DNA of 17,580 nt from an uncultured Bacilli bacterium (GCA_905236085.1 CAJOOD010000029.1:1-17580); one strand, 5' to 3'. Counted from the stretch's first letter, positions 1 through 8,809 are shown. The notes: a model not told the origin generated them from the sequence alone. Made by a program: numbers and translations.

Positions 1-507
1 ACAACTTATTCTTACAACAACACTACTATTAATGAATATTGGACAACCTACAAACCAGGTGATGTCAATTATCCAGTAGACACAAACGGTAAAGATAAAG
101 TTACTTATGTCAACTATATGGATACTGAAATGTCTGTTTATAGCAGCCGTGCGGATACTGTTAAAGGCAAGGTCAAAGGTTTTGACTCAATGTATGACTA
201 CCGTATCTTTGAAGAATTAGTAAGTAATGGCCAAATCACTATCAATGATGAAACCATCAAAAACGCTATTTCTACATTTATCGATAACAAACGTGAATAT
301 AACGAATGGAACGACGAAAAATCTGTTAACGATACTTGGAACTCGTATCTTGATAAGATTGCATTACAATATGAAATCAGAGACGATGAAACCGGTATTG
401 ATAATTCATCAAGATTAGTCAAAGTCACATGCGCTATTCACTTTAAAGATTATGATCCAGATGGCTCATTATGGAGCAAAGGAGGAGCTTGTTATTATGA
501 AAAATAA
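1..507 (+). CDS. 3' part of an unrecognised protein gene (5' end outside window)
   Basis: The frame is open from base 1 to a TAA at 505-507, giving 168 codons with no obvious start, so the gene begins before the window. The first internal ATG (118) has no ribosome site and is probably not the start. The visible part is polar and rich in Asp, Asn, Tyr and Thr, with no membrane segment or motif I recognise. Codon use, with frequent GTC, ACC and ATC, matches the lipoprotein gene that follows. The last codons encode the GGAGGAG ribosome site of that gene and overlap it by 11 nt, so the two are probably translationally coupled. Together with the secreted neighbour, a cell-surface role is possible, but this is only inference from context. 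Confidence 0.8.
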   Translation, partial: TTYSYNNTTINEYWTTYKPGDVNYPVDTNGKDKVTYVNYMDTEMSVYSSRADTVKGKVKGFDSMYDYRIFEELVSNGQITINDETIKNAISTFIDNKREYNEWNDEKSVNDTWNSYLDKIALQYEIRDDETGIDNSSRLVKVTCAIHFKDYDPDGSLWSKGGACYYEK

Positions 508-2314
508 AAAATTAATAGCCTTATTGGCTCTCCCTCTATTAATGCTTTCTGCGTGTAGCAATGATGTCCAAGCTAAACCAACCGATTATGATGATAATTT
601 AGTCGTCAATACCGGTAGTGATAAATTAGCTAGTGATGTCTATAACAATATTAAATCTATTATTTACGACGCTATGAGAGATGGTGGAACACTCTCTAAC
701 GATGTCCTTAATGAAGTATTGTATCAAATTTCTATTTCTGTTTACGGAAGATATGCTGACATTTCTAAAGTTGCTGAAAAGATTAATGCCGGCACAGTTG
801 ATGAAACTGTCACCACCTTCATTAATGATCACAAAGCATTCCATCTTTTAAACGAAGATGGTGATCGTATCAATGGTGAAGAAGCCGCGGCTAAAGAAAG
901 ATATAAAGTTGTATCTGCCTTTAATAGAATTGAAAAAGGCATTGCCAAAACTTTATATAATAAGATTTCCTCTTCATATACTAGAGATGGATATTTCTAT
1001 GAAACTGATTTCTTGATGTCATTAAGAAATACTGTCAAAAACGTTGCAAATCCTTTACTTTTAAGTGATTCTTCTCTTCACGATCGTTATATCGTTGTTC
1101 CTGAATTATTAGATGAAGAAGTCTTCACATATGAATGGGAAGATGCTTCTAAATTGCCAGGATTATTAAACCGTGATTTATACGAAGATGAAACTAAAGG
1201 ATATGATTACATCAGCAAAGAAATCATTCCTGAAATCTATCGTCAATTATTAGTAGAACAATACCTATTTGAAGAATCTTATAATACATTAGGTAGAGCG
1301 TACGCGCGTGAAGTAAATATCATCTCTATTTCTAGCAACTCCGATTACCCATTACTTGCGGGTAATTTGATGAACGCTTATGTTGATACTTACATCAATA
1401 CTGATGATGAAGATTTAGCTCAAAGCGCTGACTTCTCCTATATTTCTAAAGCTTGGAGAGGTATTGGCTTAGATGTTACACCTGCTAATGATGGCGATGA
1501 TTATCAAAGAGCGGCTTATCTCTTAGAAAAGGCTGGTTCTACATATGAAACATTCGTAGATACCGAAGGATATACTGGCGATACATATGAATATTGGACC
1601 GGTACTTCTTATGGTGATATGATTGAAAATTTGAAAGAAATCACCAAGAATCCATTAACTACTGATAGTTCTATTGAATCCGACTTCACAAGTTCTGGTA
1701 CATATACTGTCGCTCAAGGTGTTGCAGCTAAAGAACTTAGCATCACTAAAGAAGACTACACCACAGTTGACTGGGCAATCAAAAATGGCGGTTTATCCAG
1801 CTTAAACGATACTATTAGAAACCGTTTATTCAACATCGGTGTCGCTAATGCGTTAGATAAAGAAGATTATCCAGATAGATTTAGTACCTCTGGCTACGCA
1901 ATTGATGCTGATGAAGGCAACTACGTTGCAAAGATTCATGGCCGTTATTTCTTAAAACCATTATCAACAGAAAGAGTTGATATTGATGACTATAGCGATG
2001 TCTCTAATAGACTTAAAGATATCTTATGGTTCAACAAAGACTCTTCCACTTATACCATCGTAGAAATTACTGAAGCAGTCTCTTCTTCTAAATTAAGCAA
2101 GACTTCTTCTAGCAATTACGAAACCGTTTATGGTGGTATGGAAGGATTTGAAAAGCAAGAAGATATTGCTCATCAAGTCGCAGAAGAAATTGCCGCTGGC
2201 GATTCTTATAAATCTCTTTCTACTAAATATTGGTTAGAAGAGGCTGTCTTAAAATATCATGATACTGTTATCTACGATTACTTCGTTGATAATTATCCTG
2301 ATCTATTTGACTAA
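497..2314 (+). CDS. Large lipoprotein, possibly a PrsA/SurA-like foldase
   Basis: A 605-residue lipoprotein. The start at 497 is chosen because GGAGGAG (481-487) lies 9 nt upstream and the protein then opens with a classic signal: MKNKK, a hydrophobic stretch, and lipobox L-S-A-C with lipidation at Cys20. An earlier ATG at 452 would put 15 polar residues before this signal. The mature protein is acidic and mostly helical in character. A segment around residues 245-285 (EIIPEIYRQLLVEQYLFEES) and the C-terminus (long amphipathic helices, then YHDTVIYDYF...) resemble the helical chaperone parts of PrsA/SurA proteins. I see no clear parvulin active-site signature, so the foldase call is weak. It would sit on the outer face of the membrane. 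It overlaps the preceding gene by 11 nt and is followed by a terminator at 2344-2369. Confidence 0.85.
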   Translation: MKNKKLIALLALPLLMLSACSNDVQAKPTDYDDNLVVNTGSDKLASDVYNNIKSIIYDAMRDGGTLSNDVLNEVLYQISISVYGRYADISKVAEKINAGTVDETVTTFINDHKAFHLLNEDGDRINGEEAAAKERYKVVSAFNRIEKGIAKTLYNKISSSYTRDGYFYETDFLMSLRNTVKNVANPLLLSDSSLHDRYIVVPELLDEEVFTYEWEDASKLPGLLNRDLYEDETKGYDYISKEIIPEIYRQLLVEQYLFEESYNTLGRAYAREVNIISISSNSDYPLLAGNLMNAYVDTYINTDDEDLAQSADFSYISKAWRGIGLDVTPANDGDDYQRAAYLLEKAGSTYETFVDTEGYTGDTYEYWTGTSYGDMIENLKEITKNPLTTDSSIESDFTSSGTYTVAQGVAAKELSITKEDYTTVDWAIKNGGLSSLNDTIRNRLFNIGVANALDKEDYPDRFSTSGYAIDADEGNYVAKIHGRYFLKPLSTERVDIDDYSDVSNRLKDILWFNKDSSTYTIVEITEAVSSSKLSKTSSSNYETVYGGMEGFEKQEDIAHQVAEEIAAGDSYKSLSTKYWLEEAVLKYHDTVIYDYFVDNYPDLFD

Positions 2315-2343
2315 TAAATATCTATTAAATAGATAAATAAGAT

Positions 2344-2369
2344 AAAAAGAGGCTTTAAAACCTCTTTTT
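2344..2369 (+). terminator. Rho-independent terminator after the lipoprotein gene
   Basis: Perfect 9-bp stem AAAAAGAGG (2344-2352) / CCTCTTTTT (2361-2369), with 8-nt loop CTTTAAAA, 30 bases after the stop codon. The 3' arm ends in a T run. Confidence 0.85.
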
Positions 2370-2381
2370 CTTTGCTATAAT
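2354..2381 (+). promoter_or_regulatory. Promoter of the HIT gene
   Basis: Extended -10 TGCTATAAT (2373-2381) with a plausible -35 TTTAAA (2354-2359) at 16-nt spacing. The proposed -35 lies inside the loop of the upstream terminator. The -10 is strong and the -35 weak. A perfect ribosome site AAGGAGGT (2393-2400) follows, 8 nt before the ATG. Confidence 0.55.
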
Positions 2382-2408
2382 CATTAATAGGTAAGGAGGT
2401 AAATTACC

Positions 2409-2828
2409 ATGAAACAAGATTGTATCTTCTGCCAAATTGTCAACGGAGAAATTCCGTCTTATAAACTCTATGAAGATGATGATGTACTTGCGTTCCTCGA
2501 TGTATCGCAAGTCACCAAAGGACACGCTTTAGTCATTTGTAAAGAACATTATGAAAACTTCTTATCAACTCCTAAAGAATTGGTCCATAAAGTCATGGAT
2601 GTTGCTCAAAGAATCGGTCAAGTACAGATTCAGATGCTCGGAGCAAAAGGCGTTAATATTATCGCCAACTGCTATGAAGAAGCTGGGCAAAGTGTCATGC
2701 ACTTTCATGTTCACGTCATTCCACGTTATGGAAAACCTGATAATCTAATTCTTGAAATGAAGAATGATGAAGAAAATAAAAAACTTCTTCCAACGATTAG
2801 AGAACAGATTATTAAGAACTTGAACTAA
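2409..2828 (+). CDS. HIT-family nucleotide hydrolase/transferase
   Basis: A 139-residue histidine-triad protein of normal length for the Hit/HinT group, which hydrolyses nucleoside phosphoramidates or dinucleotide substrates in the cytoplasm through a nucleotidyl-histidine intermediate. The triad is complete: H98-F-H100-V-H102-V, followed by I-P-R. The N-terminus carries the C5-I-F-C8 pair that, with later histidines, forms the zinc site seen in many bacterial members. NGEIPSYKLYEDDDVLAFLD is the usual N-terminal beta region. The ATG at 2409 follows a perfect AAGGAGGT. It is a single-gene unit with its own promoter, bounded by terminators on both sides. The family assignment is firm; the physiological substrate is unknown. 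Confidence 0.95.
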   Translation: MKQDCIFCQIVNGEIPSYKLYEDDDVLAFLDVSQVTKGHALVICKEHYENFLSTPKELVHKVMDVAQRIGQVQIQMLGAKGVNIIANCYEEAGQSVMHFHVHVIPRYGKPDNLILEMKNDEENKKLLPTIREQIIKNLN

Positions 2829-2841
2829 ATCATTTTCATTA

Positions 2842-2868
2842 AAAAAATGGCCGATTCGGCCATTTTTT
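2842..2868. terminator. Bidirectional terminator between convergent genes
   Basis: Perfect 12-bp stem AAAAAATGGCCG (2842-2853) / CGGCCATTTTTT (2857-2868) with loop ATT. A and T runs on the two sides let it end both the HIT transcript (+) and the yhaM operon (-), whose last stop codon is at 2884-2886. Confidence 0.9.
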
Positions 2869-2883
2869 ATTTATATTAGTCTT

Positions 2884-3825
2884 TTATTGCTTTTTAGGCT
2901 TATATAGAATTCTATTATCAAGAGCAAAAATCTTTTGGCTCATTTCTCCTGGTAACACATCCTCTAGTGCTTTATCTGCAACCGCCATTTTAGAATCTAA
3001 ATTATCGATGAGATTTAATAATATAGCTTCTCTTGTCTGTGGTAATACTGGTGAACCATATTCTAATTGTCCATGATGAGATAAAATCATATGTTCTAAT
3101 AATAAGAATTTCTCGCCTTTTAATCCTAATTCATCAACTATTTCTCTTACTAAGGCCATACCAATAGAAATATGGCCCAATAATTTTCCTTCTAAGGAAT
3201 ATTTAAAGGAGACATCACCTTCAAATTCAATAGTCTTAGCAATATCATGAAGTAATATCGCAGTTAATAATAAATCCTTATCTATATCAACATAATAAGA
3301 AGATAAATAAACGCCTAAGTCCGCCATTGAAATAGTATGGTATAATAATCCGCTAGAAAAATCATGATGGACACTAACTGCGGCGGGATATTCATAGAAT
3401 TTATCTCCCACTCTTTCTAGTACAGTTTTGATCACTAATTGCAATTCATAATCAGAAATCGATGCTAAGTGTTTATTAAACCTTTCCACCAATTGTTCTC
3501 TTGGAACTGGAGGATTTTTTACAAATCTAGCTACAATAACTTGATCTTGTGGTACAGGAGCAATCTTATCAATCCTGATTTGCATTGTAGACGCTTTTCC
3601 ATAAATCTCTACCACACCAGAAACATAAACAATATTATTAGCGGCAACAAATTCATCCTCTCCAGGGTAAACACTCCATTTAACACCTTGAATAGTTCCC
3701 GAAGCATCTTTTAAAGTCATGCGATAATATTCTTTCCCAGTCGTGGCTATAGACTTGCTCACTTGCGTAATAACGAATTGGTCATCAACATAAGTGCCAT
3801 TTTTAAAGTCTTTAATAAAGTTCAT
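2884..3825 (-). CDS. yhaM: 3'-5' exoribonuclease YhaM family (OB-fold plus HD domain)
   Basis: A 313-residue protein with the architecture and length of Bacillus YhaM and staphylococcal Cbf1. Residues 1-95 form an OB-fold nucleic-acid-binding domain (VTQVSKSIATTGKEYYRMTLKD, then VYVSGVVEIYG). Residues about 150-285 form an HD metal-dependent phosphohydrolase domain with H163, the H193-D194 doublet in LLHDIAK, the LSHHGQLEYGSP signature (H250-H251) and D274 in NLIDNLDSK. Family members trim RNA, and also DNA, from the 3' end in the cytoplasm. The start has GGGAGG upstream and lies inside the end of recX (14-nt overlap), indicating translational coupling. It is the last gene of a four-gene minus-strand operon that ends at the 2842-2868 terminator. 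Confidence 0.93.
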   Translation of the reverse strand: MNFIKDFKNGTYVDDQFVITQVSKSIATTGKEYYRMTLKDASGTIQGVKWSVYPGEDEFVAANNIVYVSGVVEIYGKASTMQIRIDKIAPVPQDQVIVARFVKNPPVPREQLVERFNKHLASISDYELQLVIKTVLERVGDKFYEYPAAVSVHHDFSSGLLYHTISMADLGVYLSSYYVDIDKDLLLTAILLHDIAKTIEFEGDVSFKYSLEGKLLGHISIGMALVREIVDELGLKGEKFLLLEHMILSHHGQLEYGSPVLPQTREAILLNLIDNLDSKMAVADKALEDVLPGEMSQKIFALDNRILYKPKKQ

Positions 3826-4615
3826 TACATTTTTCCTCCCATTTCTTTTTAATATCTTGATAAGTATATCCTTTAGCTTTTAAACTTCGAAAAATATGCT
3901 CAAAAAGCTCCTTATTTTCATAATTTTTAGAAAACTTTTTATAAGCAATTTCAAAATCCTTATTTAATGATTTCTTTACTAATTTTTTATCATCACTTGG
4001 AGCACTTCCCGCCATTTCAGAAGCTATATTTTTTGAAAATCCCTGTGAAATATAAAAATTGTAAATATGTTGTCTTTTATTATCACCTAACAAATTATCA
4101 TATTTTCTTAAGACATCTTTATAGATGTTTTTAGCTTTTTGTTTTTCTTTTGATTCTGAGAATCTAATTTTTTCAATTCTTTCCTTGCTTATACCTTTGT
4201 TATATAGTTTTTCTTTAATTTTGTATTGGCCCATATTAACTTCATCGGCATATTCTAGATAATCTTCAATATAGGCTTCATCGTTAATCAAATCGTGTTT
4301 TTTAAGCCAAGTCATAACTTCATCGACTTGTTTCTTGCTTGCCCCTTTAGCGTACAATTTTTCTTTTAGTTTGTTTTCAGTTATTAAGCCTCTTTTGATG
4401 ATGTTAAAAGCACTATCGAGCAAAGAGGAGACATCATTTAAATCTTTTATCTTTTTATATTCTTGCATGGAAAGATTCTTTCCTTCAAACAAATAAAAAG
4501 ATGAATATGTCTCTTTTGAGATATCCATTTTTTCGCCATCTGTAAAGGAGATAACCACTTTATTTGTGCAAATCCCCACTTTTTTTATTGTTTTACCAGT
4601 AAGCTTTGATTCCAC
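3812..4615 (-). CDS. recX: RecX-family regulator of RecA
   Basis: A 267-residue protein built from repeated three-helix RecX modules: IKRGLITENKLKEKLYAKGASKKQVDEVMTWL, then LINDEAYIEDYLEYADEVNMGQYKIKEKLYNKGIS, and a third near the C-terminus. RecX binds RecA filaments and limits their extension. The length fits the longer Gram-positive form. Translation starts at a GTG (4613-4615) with GGAG about 9 nt upstream. The start overlaps the glycosyltransferase gene by 23 nt and the end overlaps yhaM by 14 nt, so the gene is locked into this operon rather than placed beside recA. It is very lysine-rich. The assignment rests on the repeated helix pattern. Confidence 0.88.
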   Translation of the reverse strand: MESKLTGKTIKKVGICTNKVVISFTDGEKMDISKETYSSFYLFEGKNLSMQEYKKIKDLNDVSSLLDSAFNIIKRGLITENKLKEKLYAKGASKKQVDEVMTWLKKHDLINDEAYIEDYLEYADEVNMGQYKIKEKLYNKGISKERIEKIRFSESKEKQKAKNIYKDVLRKYDNLLGDNKRQHIYNFYISQGFSKNIASEMAGSAPSDDKKLVKKSLNKDFEIAYKKFSKNYENKELFEHIFRSLKAKGYTYQDIKKKWEEKCNELY

Positions 4616-5780
4616 GATTATATACTCCGATTATATTTTTATAAAAAGTGTCTATTGAGTATTGTTCAATTATCTTATAAGCACCTTCTCTTATTCTATT
4701 CTTTTCAGTTTCGTTCATTTGATAAACTTTATAAGCCTTCTTTTCAAACAAAGATTCATCGGTAAAGAAAAATCCGGTTTCATTGTCTTCAATGACACCT
4801 GTTAAATTATCATCAAATCTAGCAATCACTATTGCGCCAGAGGCCATAGCTTCCATAAAAGTTAAGCCTTGCGTTTCTGTTAATGAAGCAGATGTATAAA
4901 TACTGGCGAGATGGTAATAATATGGAACTTTGTCCGCAGATACTGGTCCAACAAATCTTACTATTTCTTGCATTTCTAGTTCGTTCACTAAAACTTCTAA
5001 AGCATTTAGATAAGGTCCACCACCAACGATTAAAACCTTGGTATTGATCTCTGGGTGCATTTTAATGAATTCCTTGATACCTTTTAAGGATACATCCATA
5101 GATTTTTCTTGGGCTAGTCTACCTAAAATTAGAAATACAAAATCATTTTTATCAATGCCATATTTTTCCCTTAGAGCATCTATTTCTTTGGGATTTAAAT
5201 TCTCTTGTTTGAACAATGAGAAATCTATTCCAGTAGGAATAACTGAGACATAATTATCTGCACCATAGAATCTAATCATCTCTTTAGTTTTTATACTAGG
5301 AGTGATAAATTCGGTAAAATATTTAGTCAGTCCTAAAGAATAACTTCTAACGATAGATTTCGCCGCTCTATCAAGATAGCCTTTAGTGACATAATATGTG
5401 TAATCTTCTATTTGAGTGTGATATGTGTATACAATTGGCAAATTCAATCTACGTGCACAAATCTTGGCAAATTGTCCAACGGTTGAATCGGTCTGATCGT
5501 GAATTATATCGGGATCAAAAGCTTTAACAATCTCAAAGGCTTTAGAATTAAAAACCCAAGGCAATCTATAGCCATACATTTTTTTCAAATATAATCCAGG
5601 AATTCTCACTATTCCTTCATTATATTGAAATTCGTTAGCGTCAGCCTTGTCATTAGATGTAGTAGTAACAACTAGAACTTCATTTCCATGCCTTCTTAAA
5701 GTTTTAGCAAGATTATATGTTGATGTGGCAACACCATTTATTTGAGGAGGATATGTATCAGTAAATAGAGCAATCTTCAT
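4593..5780 (-). CDS. GT4 glycosyltransferase, probably diacylglycerol glucosyltransferase
   Basis: A 395-residue GT-B fold enzyme of family GT4. The N-terminus KIALFTDTYPPQINGVATST is typical of the alpha-monoglucosyldiacylglycerol synthase branch, which moves a sugar from a nucleotide donor to diacylglycerol at the inner membrane face to make membrane glycolipid or a lipoteichoic acid anchor. The donor-binding features are present: GRLAQEK, VGGGPY and the E-x7-E motif ETQGLTFME. I chose the ATG at 5780 because GAGG lies 6 nt upstream, the gene then starts one base after the preceding stop, and family members begin at this point. An in-frame ATG at 5798 adds six residues but lacks a ribosome site. 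The family is firm; the acceptor is inferred from similarity to lipid glucosyltransferases and from the flippase-like neighbour. Confidence 0.88.
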   Translation of the reverse strand: MKIALFTDTYPPQINGVATSTYNLAKTLRRHGNEVLVVTTTSNDKADANEFQYNEGIVRIPGLYLKKMYGYRLPWVFNSKAFEIVKAFDPDIIHDQTDSTVGQFAKICARRLNLPIVYTYHTQIEDYTYYVTKGYLDRAAKSIVRSYSLGLTKYFTEFITPSIKTKEMIRFYGADNYVSVIPTGIDFSLFKQENLNPKEIDALREKYGIDKNDFVFLILGRLAQEKSMDVSLKGIKEFIKMHPEINTKVLIVGGGPYLNALEVLVNELEMQEIVRFVGPVSADKVPYYYHLASIYTSASLTETQGLTFMEAMASGAIVIARFDDNLTGVIEDNETGFFFTDESLFEKKAYKVYQMNETEKNRIREGAYKIIEQYSIDTFYKNIIGVYNRGIKAYW

Positions 5781-5781
5781 A

Positions 5782-7170
5782 TTAATCCTCGTAATCATTG
5801 ATATCTAATTTATCGTATTCATCTTTGGAGTGAGCTTTAGCTTCTTTGAGTTTCTTTTTCTCTAGTCTTTTCTTTCTGTCCTCAGCATTTCTCTTTTTCA
5901 AAGATTCTTTAATCGCACTTCTAGTTAAACGCATGGTCTGATAGGCTTCTTCAGCGGATTTACTTCTTTCAATAAATGTTTCATGTTGAATGGAGACAAA
6001 TGTTTGATGGGATATACCAGATGTTCTCGCTTCTTCTTTTGGAGAGGCGCGATAGAAAGCAGAAACAAATCCTCCAACAATTAAAGGAATGGTAAATGAA
6101 ATAGTTCTCCAAATTAATTGAGAAGCAGAAATAATAGACTCACCAGTTTCTGTTATCATGTATGTGGCAAAGAGTTGATTATAGAAATATTCAGAAATAC
6201 CAGCAGCACCTGGAATAGGGACAATACCGGCAATCATTTGATGGAAGTTAGAAAAGAATACAACATCCCAGAAGCTTTGAACCGATTCCATAGACACCGA
6301 TCCTAAAGCCTTACCAACAAAGAAAGGCAATGAGAAATTGCATGTCATTACAATGAAATTTAGCAGCAAAACAAGGATTAAAAATGGAATATTTGAAAAT
6401 AAACGCTTTAATTCAATCTTGAAGTTTTCGACTTGAATTCTTAAATTCTCACGTGATTTGTCGGGATTTTTAACAATTTTGATTTTAGCAAGTCCCCCGA
6501 TAAGTGGTCCTAAAATAAAATTGTGTAATCTCTTCCAATATGACATGCCAAACAAAAGGACAATCATAAATAAGTTCAAACCAAATCCTATAATAATCAA
6601 CGGGAGGGATGACAAACTAATATCATATCCATTAATCGTAAATTCAAAAGCCTTAATGGAGAATATGGTTTCGGATTTAATTGTAATAGCTAGAATCCCA
6701 TAGATAATTAAAACTATTTGATAAACAATACCTTGCATGACCATAATAGATGCCGCGGCAGAGATAGGAACACCTTGCTTTTTATAAGTATAAGCCTCCA
6801 TGACTTGACCACCACTAGCCCCAGGAGTAACTGCGTTATAGAAAATTCCAATGCAGTTCACAGCAAGACCTTGATAAACATGATATTTTCTCGTATATAA
6901 GCGCGCGTAAAAAAATAAAATGACACCTTGAATAAGAATGGCAAAAAATGTTATTAAAAAAGCTATCCCAATCCACATCCAATTAGCATGTCTAACCGTG
7001 GCTAAAATCTGTTGAGGACCAGCATTTGGGTCACTAAAAAGAGTAATAAGAACCGCTACAAAAGTAACAGCTAACACTAGCAAAATATTAATTAGATACT
7101 TAATGCCAGAATGTTTTTGTTTCTTTTCTTCTTGATTATCTACGTTTTCTTTTTTAATTTCTTCAGCCAT
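5782..7170 (-). CDS. Flippase-like integral membrane protein (MprF N-domain/UPF0104 type)
   Basis: About 462 residues with a short charged N-terminus, multiple membrane segments and a long basic, coiled-coil-like C-terminal tail rich in KKRNAEDRKKRLEKKK. The motifs TPGASGGQ and PIPGAAGISE are hallmarks of the lysylphosphatidylglycerol synthetase transmembrane/flippase family (UPF0104). The aminoacyl-transfer domain of MprF is absent, so this is a membrane-only member, likely involved in moving or exposing lipids. Its immediate partner is the glycosyltransferase, which suggests handling of the glycolipid product (inference). Two ATGs are possible, at 7188 and 7170, neither with a ribosome site. 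I prefer 7170 because a TATAAT at 7180-7185 would place transcription start within a few bases of it. Confidence 0.85.
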   Translation of the reverse strand: MAEEIKKENVDNQEEKKQKHSGIKYLINILLVLAVTFVAVLITLFSDPNAGPQQILATVRHANWMWIGIAFLITFFAILIQGVILFFYARLYTRKYHVYQGLAVNCIGIFYNAVTPGASGGQVMEAYTYKKQGVPISAAASIMVMQGIVYQIVLIIYGILAITIKSETIFSIKAFEFTINGYDISLSSLPLIIIGFGLNLFMIVLLFGMSYWKRLHNFILGPLIGGLAKIKIVKNPDKSRENLRIQVENFKIELKRLFSNIPFLILVLLLNFIVMTCNFSLPFFVGKALGSVSMESVQSFWDVVFFSNFHQMIAGIVPIPGAAGISEYFYNQLFATYMITETGESIISASQLIWRTISFTIPLIVGGFVSAFYRASPKEEARTSGISHQTFVSIQHETFIERSKSAEEAYQTMRLTRSAIKESLKKRNAEDRKKRLEKKKLKEAKAHSKDEYDKLDINDYED

Positions 7171-7179
7171 AGCATTGTA

Positions 7180-7185
7180 ATTATA
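7180..7185 (-). promoter_or_regulatory. Candidate -10 for the flippase/GT/recX/yhaM operon
   Basis: TATAAT on the minus strand, with its last base 9 nt before the ATG at 7170, so the message would be nearly leaderless. I see no convincing -35; the region upstream is a T/A run. Confidence 0.35.
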
Positions 7186-7292
7186 CATTTAATTTTTTAA
7201 ATTAAAAAGATTATCAAGACACAAAAACAAATTTTTATTTTCAAAAATTCTACAAATTTATAAATATTTGAAGTTCCAATCAATGTTTTATA

Positions 7293-8207
7293 TCAATATT
7301 TATTTAGACCAGCTTTAATTACTTCCCAATATAAATTCACATCAATCTTAGTGGCCACTTCAATATTTGAATTCGTATTAGGAACACAAATTGTCTCTCC
7401 ATATCTTTCAGTATTGCAGATATTAATGGTCACATCCATCTTTTCGTAAGTAAGCACTCTATCATCAATTAATGAAACTATGGTAACAGGATCGTGTAAT
7501 GGGCCTCCTTCTAAGCCAAAGACTTCCTTTTGAGTTTTATTGAAAAATTTCATTAAAGCCACAAACATTTCGCTTGATTTAGTGTGCAAAAGTCCCATAT
7601 TTTTTACAATTTTTTCTAAAACTAGGACTTTTCTAGTAACATCTAAACCAATCATTCTTATCGGTAAACCGCTTCGAAAGCATATATCTGCGGCTTCAGC
7701 ATCAGCCAAAATATTAAATTCAGCATAAGGCGAAATATTGCCTTCACCAATTGAGCCACCCATAAGTATAATCTTTTTGATATGCCTTTTGATTTCTGGA
7801 TATTTGCTTAAAGCTATAGCTAAGTTAGTCATCGGCCCAGTTGTTACCATTATTACATCATTATTAGCTAAGAGCATGTCTTTTATGAATTCAGGTGCTC
7901 TTCTTTTATCATAATCATAAGTATATTTTGGAAAAGAAAAGCCATCTAATCCACTTTCACCATGAATTTCACCACAATTTAACCTTTCTCTTTTTAATGG
8001 TCTATCCGCTCCTAAAGATATAGGGACATTGATATTTAAATAACGCGAAACATTATAGGCATTTCTTGCGGTCTTATCTAATGTTTGATTCCCAGATACT
8101 GCACTTATTCCTAATAAATCTATTTTTTCATTTAGTCCTGCTAAAAGAATCGCGATAGCGTCATCATGTCCAGGATCACAATCTAAAAGTATTTTAATTT
8201 TTTCCAT
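7293..8207 (-). CDS. Inosine/uridine-preferring nucleoside hydrolase
   Basis: A 304-residue enzyme of the IUNH family, which splits the N-glycosidic bond of ribonucleosides for base salvage. The calcium and ribose site is visible: D9-C-D11-P-G-H-D15-D16, then H82-G-E-S, the segment GGSIGEGNISPYAEFNILADAEAA (150-173), and L-H238-D239-P-V. Length is typical. The start has no ribosome site. A TAAAAT at 8214-8219 lies 6 nt from the ATG, which fits a leaderless transcript, although the gene is also only 18 nt behind the methyltransferase stop and may be read through from the importer operon. It ends in TGA. A signal peptide is absent, so it acts in the cytoplasm. Substrate specificity cannot be read from sequence alone. 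Confidence 0.93.
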   Translation of the reverse strand: MEKIKILLDCDPGHDDAIAILLAGLNEKIDLLGISAVSGNQTLDKTARNAYNVSRYLNINVPISLGADRPLKRERLNCGEIHGESGLDGFSFPKYTYDYDKRRAPEFIKDMLLANNDVIMVTTGPMTNLAIALSKYPEIKRHIKKIILMGGSIGEGNISPYAEFNILADAEAADICFRSGLPIRMIGLDVTRKVLVLEKIVKNMGLLHTKSSEMFVALMKFFNKTQKEVFGLEGGPLHDPVTIVSLIDDRVLTYEKMDVTINICNTERYGETICVPNTNSNIEVATKIDVNLYWEVIKAGLNKY

Positions 8208-8225
8208 GAGACAATTTTACATTTA

Positions 8226-8807
8226 TTATTTTATTTCAAAAAGCATGAAATAATGTTTTTCATCTTCATGAGCTTTTAATAAATTAAAATCTTGCAGATA
8301 AAATTGGCTCTCTTCTTCAACTGGTAGTAAATTTCGAGATATTTTTGATGAAAGCCCCTCGTGATGAGTGGTTAATGCTTCCCTACTTAATGAGTGCATG
8401 ATAACGAATCTACCTTTTGGTTTTAATGCTTTCTTAAGAGAATTTAGAAATTTATCTCTATCCACAAAATGAGGATAAGCATTATAAATCACTATTAAAT
8501 CAAAACTTTGATTGATATCACAAGTTAGAAAATCTAAACATTTAAAACTAATATTAGGATTATCTTTAAATCTTTTATTCGCAGTTTCAATCATTTTCTT
8601 AGAAACATCTACTCCTAAAATTGGCTTTTTAGAATAGGAAAAAAGCAATTCGCTAATTATGCCATTTCCACATCCTAAATCTAAAATATCATCTCCGTTT
8701 TTAATTTCAACCTCATCTAAAAGAGACTTTACCAGCGGCAACTTCTCATTTAAATTTAATTCCCATGTAGGCGCTAATCTATCAAAAAATTCACTAACTA
8801 TGCTCAT
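8226..8807 (-). CDS. Class I SAM-dependent methyltransferase
   Basis: A 193-residue Rossmann-fold methyltransferase. Motif I is ILDLGCGNG (residues 41-49), followed by the acidic ribose-binding residue in ILGVDVSKKMIETA (D66), CLDFLT, and the FDLIVIYNAYPHF region. It begins with FFDRLAPTWE, an N-terminal pattern common in small-molecule methyltransferases. The start lies 2 nt after the receptor gene's stop, which indicates co-transcription with the ABC importer, though no clear Shine-Dalgarno is present. The context suggests a substrate linked to the imported ligand, such as a metallophore or corrinoid-like molecule (inference). Nothing in the sequence identifies the acceptor. The protein is on the short side for this group but looks complete. 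Confidence 0.88.
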   Translation of the reverse strand: MSIVSEFFDRLAPTWELNLNEKLPLVKSLLDEVEIKNGDDILDLGCGNGIISELLFSYSKKPILGVDVSKKMIETANKRFKDNPNISFKCLDFLTCDINQSFDLIVIYNAYPHFVDRDKFLNSLKKALKPKGRFVIMHSLSREALTTHHEGLSSKISRNLLPVEEESQFYLQDFNLLKAHEDEKHYFMLFEIK

Positions 8808-8809
8808 AA

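Noticed and set aside
452..496. Upstream start for the lipoprotein gene
   Set aside because: It would place 15 polar residues before the signal peptide; the ATG at 497 has a GGAGGAG site and directly precedes the signal.
118..507. ATG at 118 as the start of the first gene
   Set aside because: The frame is open to base 1 and there is no ribosome site before 118; the gene is better read as truncated by the window edge.
7200..7292. Terminator after the nucleoside hydrolase gene
   Set aside because: Only a 7-bp A/T-only stem (AATTTTT/AAAAATT) can be formed, too weak to call.
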